Assembly: GCA_001986395.2 (NCBI GenBank) | Contig: MQVO02000018.1 | Coordinates: 248,001 to 312,000 of the forward strand | DNA from: Irpex lacteus | Lineage: Eukaryota > Basidiomycota > Agaricomycetes > Polyporales > Irpicaceae | DNA: 64,000 nucleotides | Reading direction: 5' to 3' | The notes under the pieces: generated by a model | The model's database searches: none | The model's input: only the letters and a program-made list of their open reading frames with translations | Told to the model about the DNA's origin: nothing | Made by a program: the position numbers and the translations under genes | Part shown: in pieces, positions 57,746-64,000 of the stretch | How positions within the stretch are numbered: position 1 is the first letter of the stretch | Layout of the letters: each line of letters begins with the position of its first letter

Positions 57746-59892
57746 TCAGTCAAACCACGGCTTGTTGTCAATCCAGTGCTCGACGATTTGTTTCACCAAA
57801 GCACGTTGGTTATTCACCACCTATATGATAGGAAATTTGACCGCATTAGCCTTTGCTCCATACCACATATGAGCCAACAACGTACAAAATGACCAGCATT
57901 CTGGATAAGGAAGTAAGTGAAGTTTCCTGCACCAGGACCGACTGCCCTGACAGTGGAGACTCCCTCAGTATTTGCCGGCCATTGAAGATCAGGTGCGGTC
58001 GTGAATTCTTCTTGGAATGGCGAGTCGATAAGTTTCAGCTGTGGAAGGGTCCATGAGATAGAGTGGGCGTAACAAGAACTCGATATACGTACAGCTGAGA
58101 AAACGCCTGGCCAAGCGCAATTTGCGTCCTGGGCACCGACATAGTCTGATATGGCAAAAGAAGGGCACTGAGTATAAAATCCTGACCATATGCGTGGGAC
58201 TCACGAAGAAGTCTGATTCCATCCCTCAGAAGCGGTTCGTAGAGTAGTGAGTGGGGTTGTACGCTTCATCAGCAGAGTATAAGGGTAAAATTGTCAGCGG
58301 GGTTCAGTTGCTATGTATAGCTACTAATGGACTCACAAATCGCCGTAGCCAGAGAACTCCTTGTTCACATCCAGATTCAACGATGTAAAGTTGACATGGT
58401 CGGGTATACCCAGCGCTGTCCGCGTTGAAGAAGCGGTAAAGAAGTCGTTCACCCACTTGAACTGTGGATGACACTTGGCTGGGTCGGCTGGGTCTGTCTT
58501 ACACTACATCACGGAAGTCTGCATGAGCTTCTGTAGATTGATGTTCGGATTAGCTGGATTACTAGCTTACCTTCACACGAACGTCTTCCAGGATGTAACC
58601 TTGCGTATCGCCTTCGAGCTTCTCGTAGCAAGTCTCGAGAGCGGCCACGCGGTGCCTGACTGTCGATTGCTTATATGATAAGTCTACTGCTTCAAGGCAG
58701 GCAGGCAAGCCGGAGTACACATTCCGGCAGGTCGTCTCATTATAGATACCCGAGACTTCGCAGCGGTAGTAAGGGAGCCACCTGAAATGAGACAACGGGT
58801 CCTATAAAGCGGATAAGGTCTGTTAGACTGTAGAACACGGCCTATGAGTTACATACAACGACCGGATTGCTCAGCATCATCGAGTGAAGATTGATGTGTT
58901 TCGCGCCTGGCTGCCCAGTACCTCCGCGGATTGCCAGGTTCTCGTTATATACGACAGAGGCGATATTGGGCACGTAGACGCCACCGTATGAACCTCCAGC
59001 AAGGATAAAGGGGTTTCTAGCGTGGGATGATAGAGTTAGCGTAGAAGACAATCGCTCAACCAATGACTCACTTGAGGAAGTCTGGATAGATCTTGTAGAA
59101 CTTCTGAAGAAAGTCGTACACATCGAGCGCAGCTTGGTGGCTGTTGTTCACATGTGTGCCATACGAAAACCCAACATTGACTGGCTATATTTGGGAGAAT
59201 TGGGTCGCTCATTGGCAGAAACGTCGAGGGAATTAGAAAGCAGGCTTACATGGTCCAATATTATGAGATTGTAGTGTTCAGTCCAGCGATGAGGGTTGGG
59301 TATTGTCCCGTTCTCCGAAATAACACAGGGCGATTGGCCAAACGTAGCGTACATCATACCGCTTGTGCCCGGTCCACCTCCAAAGGCAAGTCTACATGCA
59401 GAGAATGTTAATGGACGTTCGTTTTGCTCTAGCAGAAGTCTTACATCACTGGAGCGTCCTTAGCATTCTGTTCAGCTTCAAAGAACCTACATCGCGGTGT
59501 TCCCCATAAGAGCGCGAATACTGGATGCGTTTGATTAATACGTACCAGAAGAAAGATCTCTTTGGGTGATCTTCCGTGTCGCTATTCAAACCAATATACC
59601 CCGAATGCGACACGTCGTGCCCCGTTGGGCTGACGCACAGTCCTTGCGGGCTGGTGATGTTGTAGAAGAACCGCGCGTTCACAGAGGGTTTGCCAAACAC
59701 GGGTGAAAATCGCTGTTGAAGGAACGCAGACTGAGAGTACAGCGTCACAGATGCAAAGAAGAGAAGGAATACACGAAGAACGTTCTTCCGTGAGAAGAGA
59801 GCCTCTTGAACTTCCTTCTGAGGCTGGGACACCTCATTACTCAAAGGCAAGGACAGCCGTAGGTCTTGCTGCTTGTCGTCAGGGAAAGCCAT
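57746..59892 (-). CDS. Membrane-anchored serine carboxypeptidase-like (S10) protein
   Basis: 513 aa from 11 exons (59546-59892, 59445-59486, 59250-59391, 59072-59184, 58857-59016, 58571-58801, 58337-58503, 58205-58263, 58093-58145, 57886-58038, 57746-57820). A cytosolic N-terminus of about 35 residues precedes one helix (VLRVFLLFFASVTLYSQSAF), so the catalytic part is lumenal or external. The catalytic triad is visible: Ser in GGSYGG, Asp in YVGAQDANCAW and His in IQNAGHFV. Relative to classical carboxypeptidase Y, the WLNGGPG loop reads AFGGGPG and GESYGG reads GGSYGG. The Trp, Asn and Glu that hold the substrate carboxylate are thus replaced. True carboxypeptidase activity is therefore uncertain. 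N-glycosylation sites (NIT, NGT, NET, NFT) suit the secretory route. Confidence 0.93.
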
Positions 59893-60767
59893 GGTCGACA
59901 ATGGCGGTTTGATAAGGCGAGTTCGTCCAATATATACCTTCAGCCCCGATCGCGGCGTGCTGCGGAGTCGACCATATGCACATCTCTCTCTAGTGTTTGA
60001 GTCAGCGAGGTACAATTGCTATAGAGCTGCGCACAAGTATTGAAGCTTACGTTGGGGGGTAGCATAATCAGCAATACATCATGATACACAATCTACGCAA
60101 CCAGACTCGGAGTTGAAAGGAAGGGAGACAGTAGCGCAAGCGCTCTTAGACGCTAGAGCTACGAGCGAAAGTCGCAGTAGTTATAACGCCAGGGCATCAT
60201 CACGATTATGTTTGTGAGGATTACATGTAGAGTAAGGTAAGATATACATAAGATCCCACATCAACAACTGAACGACTGAACGACTGAACGACTGAACGAT
60301 AGGATCGAATGACATCGACACGACTCGGAGGCTAGGATATTGGGTTCGGATCCCACGAAACCCGCGACCTGTACTGAGAGGCTGCGAGAATCGCCTTCTG
60401 AACAAGAGCCCTTGACTGAATGAGTCTCCGCTGTTACCTCCCAATCTGTCTGGTCGAGCTGGTCGTGATATCGATCCTCGTCATGCACTGCCAGCGGTGG
60501 GCCAGGGCGACACCTGGTATATTACCCTTCATGTCCCGGAATGTCGTGCTGGTGGAAACATTCTCAGCAGCGGGTAGTTTCAAGAAGTAATGCGTAAGAC
60601 AATAATGAAGCTTTGAAGCATGGTCGAGTAACGAGCTCCAGTGCTAGTAGCAAAGCGCCCGATCCTGGGCACACCGCGTATCAATTGCGACTCTTGTAAT
60701 TACATTGGGCGTTTCACGAAGTCACGTAGAATGGTGCTCACAGGCAGAAAATATGTAGTATCGGCTT
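59893..60767. other. Intergenic
   Basis: Promoter of the S10 gene, the octamer array at 60268-60299 and the 3' flank of the SDR gene. Confidence 0.45.
60268..60299 (+). repeat. Perfect 8-bp tandem repeat, four copies
   Basis: Four exact copies of ctgaacga. Noncoding; a likely length-variable microsatellite. Confidence 0.9.
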
Positions 60768-61897
60768 TTACGCAGCGATTTCCTCATCTTGTTCGATCTC
60801 TTCCTTGCTTGGACACCATTTGTCCTGGAGCTTCTTATCGAGGCTCTTTTCGTACACCTCCTTGCCCCACCACTCGCCCCAGCTGGTCAAGAAGATCTGG
60901 TCCGGATCTGCTGGGAAGTCGCTCTGTGTGAAAGCCCTCAGTATACTTTGTGCACCTGCAGAATAGGTCCGTTAGCCTAGCCTAACTATTTACCATCGAT
61001 ATTTCTAACCTTCTGGCACGGTTTTTGCATCTGGCATGGTCATGTCGAGTTTTGGGCCGCCATGTCGCGCAAGCCTGGTCTGTGGGACTAAACCTGGAGA
61101 CACGGCAATAACGTGGCACTGCGGAAACTGACGCCGCCACCAATGAGCTCCCAAGAGCTGCACAAACTTCGTCTCAATGTATATATCTATGGGTCCCTTT
61201 CCGGATCCAGCTAGGAGGTCCTTGTCAAGGTCGGCTTTGAACAAGAATTAGCTATCTGTTTTATCAGAAGTGAGATCCAGCCACCATACCAGGGTCCTTA
61301 AGACCTTGCACCGCGCCGGAAGACACGACTATCACACGGGATCTGGATGCCACCAACTTCTCGCGGAGAAGATGGATCAGATAGTGCTGAGCTATCGCGG
61401 GTGTTAGTATACGCTTCAGGAGAAGGCATCTCCCAAGCAGACGTGAGAACTCACACAGATGGTTCACAATATATGGCTCGGACCACTTCGATCCATGAGG
61501 GCCAGAATCCCCCGTGCCTTTGGCCACTCCCGCGTTCAACAAAAGGTAGTCAAGCTTCTCCTGACCGAGCTTTTGAAGCGTCCGTTGCGAAAAGGATTTG
61601 ACCCCTTTCAGATCTGACAGCTCGAGGGGCAAGACCGTGACGCTATGGGTAGCACTGTCGTACTCAAGCTCGTCGTAGGCTTTCTTCGTCGTCTCAGCAT
61701 CTCGAGATCCCAGAATGAACTTGTAAGGCTCTGACTGGGCAAGAAGCTGCTTAACCAGTTCGAAACCCTGGTGATATAATTGGCATGGTCAGCAAAGCCT
61801 CCCTGCAATGGTAGCCTCCAAGTAATTTCCACGCAAGACATACCAGTCCGGAAGAGGCTCCTGTGGCTACAACCGTCTTTGCTGCAATGTTGGCCAT
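60768..61897 (-). CDS. Short-chain dehydrogenase/reductase
   Basis: NAD(P)-dependent oxidoreductase, 293 aa, from exons 61844-61897, 61455-61767, 61290-61391, 61010-61234 and 60768-60955. Cofactor motif TGASSGLGF (residues 12-20; intron 1 falls inside it), then LGSRD, LDYLLLNAGVA (NAG motif), IVNHLSQHYLIHLL, RVIVVSSGAV with the catalytic Ser, YIETK as the Y-x3-K pair, and VSPGLVPQTRL. The C-terminus is acidic (EEIEQDEEIAA). It has no signal peptide. The sequence pattern resembles retinol dehydrogenase/WW-domain-oxidoreductase-like fungal SDRs, but the substrate cannot be told. Confidence 0.94.
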
Positions 61898-62410
61898 TGT
61901 TTCTGTATGAATTCGTCAAAAGGGGGTGTTCTTGGGAGAAGTCGGTGGGCGAGAGGAGGCTCGTACTGGTGACCAGCCACTAAGTATACTCATACTACAT
62001 GATGATGGCCGCAGGGATCTAGATCTGCTTGGTCATATTCCGACGCACCTGAAATTGCCTGATCGATCACTCAACGCCAGCTATCTCGAATTCGAACCGA
62101 CCGTGACATCCTCGTACAACATCTCAGAATTGCTGGACATCTTGAAAGTACGAAAGATACCAAGTGATGTTTTCCACTAAGCTGACTCTATCGCGCATAT
62201 TTTAATCTACACTCGGACCGGCCGGGTCGTCCCAGTCACGTAGGATAGAAACTCCGAAGCATTCTCGACTCGAAGCTGCTTGATCAGCTTCCACGTCGTA
62301 CTTACAGCATACCTGAACGACTATAAGGACTGAAGATCGTGCTAAGTCAAAGTACGCTCATACTCTTACATACCGCCCACATTCTGTACTCAAGATCCAT
62401 CTCAGTCGAC
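61898..62410. other. Divergent intergenic region
   Basis: Lies between the SDR and the second YciI-like gene. A plus frame at 61926-62180 has no recognised domain. Confidence 0.45.
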
Positions 62411-62885
62411 ATGTCAGAAGTCAAAACATACGTATTCTTCGTGTACGCACCGGACTATACCGACCCAGACGCGTTCAATCGCCGGTTGTCGGTGCGCTCG
62501 CAGCATCTCGAGAGGATGGGCACACTGGGAAAGAAGGGAATTCTCAGTACGTATTGTCTTCAAAGCTGCTGTATCTTGCACAGTGTCGTGGGACTGTCCT
62601 GATCTGATCTTAGGAATGGGAGGCGCACTGGTTTCGCCCGATATGCTCGAGTCTGACCAGAAGAAGCTGGTCGGCTCTGGCATGATGTTCGAAGCTGAGA
62701 GCGCCGACGCTCTGCGCAAGATTCTCGAAGAGGACATCTACTGGACGTCCAATGTTGTCAGTAACATACACCGCACCTCCTCGGAACTGACATTCACGAT
62801 CGTGACATTGTAGTGGGACAAGGAAAAGATTGTCATTCTTCCCTTCCTCTCTGCGGGCCCGCTACCATCTATGGTAGCAGAATGA
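62411..62885 (+). CDS. YciI-like domain protein, copy 2
   Basis: 116 aa from exons 62411-62546, 62614-62756 and 62814-62885. The core is YVFFVYAPDYTDPDAFNRRL, MGGALVSPDMLESDQKK, GMMFEAESADALRKILEEDIYW and WDKEKIVILPFLSAGPLPS. Exon 2 is 143 nt as in copy 1 at 18261-18879, and both introns are at the same positions, here with normal GT donors (GTACGT, GTCAGT). An in-frame ATG 72 bases upstream could add a short hydrophobic leader, but MSEVK aligns with the internal MSDN start of copy 1. Reaction unknown. Confidence 0.85.
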
Positions 62886-64000
62886 GCAGGCAAATGAAAG
62901 TGCGTAATCGCAGGTAAAGCAGGTAAAATTTTGCATTCCATACCTCAGTGTCCGCTTCTTCACGTATCTCTAACACGCCGACGTTCTTCTCCAGTACAAC
63001 AATTGTAATAACATATGTCTAAAGTTTACCGATGGGCCCAATCGCATCAGACTCGACGCTCGTGTGCCCGCAAATCGAAGGGACTCCCGACCCACGAGTC
63101 TACCGTGCATCTGCATCGTGGCTTTGTCAATCGACACGAGGCCTGATTTTAAGAAATTTAGGCGTTATCGTCCCGTTTTTTCCGCACGGAGGTATGATTA
63201 CTTGCCGTCCCAACATTCCTGGACATGTCTTCGACGTGATCATGATCGTGGAAGGTTACTTCCTGGACCTGATCATGATCAAATCGCTATCTGCCCCCAG
63301 GGTTGCTACATAGCCTCTGCGAGATACCCACCAACTTCGTGACGTGAGATGGATTGAGGTGACGGCGTATCTTCGTCAACCCCATGTTTACTAGATATGT
63401 GCGGTTTTGAGGAGATTCTCTCACCGACGAGGCATCCAGAAGGCCAGGGTAGCAACAACGGCTTCTCCGGTGAAATTACCGACCATGATGCATGGTGGAC
63501 TCTTATTTCGACATGCTTTTGCCTCATGCACGTTCCGCTTTCCTGACGTTCTTTCCACCGGTTACTATACTTACTCGGAATTGTTGAGGAGCCTTTCTCG
63601 CTTCATTCGAAAGGCGGTGTAACAGACGCCTCCGAAGCTCACAGTAAATAATCCACCAGGTTCGCTGCTTGACTTTGCATACATCGACACCCACCTCGCA
63701 ATGGCTCACACACAACATTATCAAACACAATTGTAGTACAACCCGTAACGTCTCGTTACACTTTTATTGCAACGGGAGCCCTACATGAGGACTTCCTCCA
63801 TGGGGTATGAAGCCATAATGCCTACTGTCTATGTGTGGTTTGTGAGCATCGCGAAAACCAAAAGAATCATCAACCGCGTGAAAGGAAAAACGAAATAACA
63901 CAAGGTAAACACGAAAGTGAATACGAGAAAGGGAAATAAGCAGTGTTCAACGTTCACCGATCTCGCGCGGTGAGCGCAAGGTCGGCGAAAATCGTGGCAC
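62886..64000. other. Right end of window, no supported gene
   Basis: Frames of 60-95 codons on both strands overlap without domains or joinable splice sites. A gene crossing the right edge cannot be excluded. Confidence 0.4.

Noticed and set aside
60330..60380. tRNA-like T-arm (gggttcggatccc)
   Set aside because: No matching acceptor stem, D-arm or anticodon arm at the right distances on either strand.

Overview
The window is nuclear DNA from a filamentous basidiomycete, most likely a mushroom-forming agaricomycete. Genes carry many short GT-AG introns of about 45-70 bp. The families also fit: a DUF6534-type membrane protein, an OrdA-like P450, fungal Zn2Cys6 and C2H2 regulators, SDH subunit B, and secreted GH28 and S10 enzymes. 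Base composition is near 50% GC. I spliced the genes by hand. Exon sums were checked to be multiples of three wherever an exon list is given.

Left part (1-23.5 kb): the 5' part of a rhamnogalacturonan hydrolase gene, a hemerythrin-like protein, succinate dehydrogenase Fe-S subunit, an intronless protein with a Harbinger-type helix-turn-helix and no transposase domain, and an FHA-RING ubiquitin ligase. Then come two tandem paralogous small secreted proteins with identical exon lengths and a shared promoter block, a YciI-like protein, a Zn2Cys6 transcription factor and a DUF1348 (NTF2-like) protein.

Middle (23.5-42.3 kb): a nested repeat (an 83-bp inverted-repeat pair interrupted by a hAT-like MITE with a perfect 8-bp target duplication), a P450, a Gfd2/YDR514C-like exonuclease-fold protein, a C2H2 regulator, a Qc-SNARE, an old yellow enzyme, a coiled-coil protein of an unrecognised family, a PIG-Y-like membrane protein and a synaptobrevin.

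Right part (42.3-64 kb): gene-poor stretches around a 20-exon DUF6534 membrane protein, a RING/coiled-coil protein containing a 4-nt microexon, a GNAT-Mss4 fusion broken by one missing base, the second coiled-coil paralogue, a membrane-anchored serine-carboxypeptidase-like protein with altered substrate-recognition residues, an SDR and a second YciI-like protein.

Most genes are unrelated housekeeping or accessory genes and do not form a pathway. Local themes are duplication (secreted pair, YciI pair, coiled-coil pair), SNARE and GPI-anchor machinery between 34 and 42 kb, and unusual splicing (exons of 4, 6 and 8 nt, a start codon split by an intron, a GC-AG intron). The least described items are the two-member coiled-coil family and the Kex2-site secreted pair.
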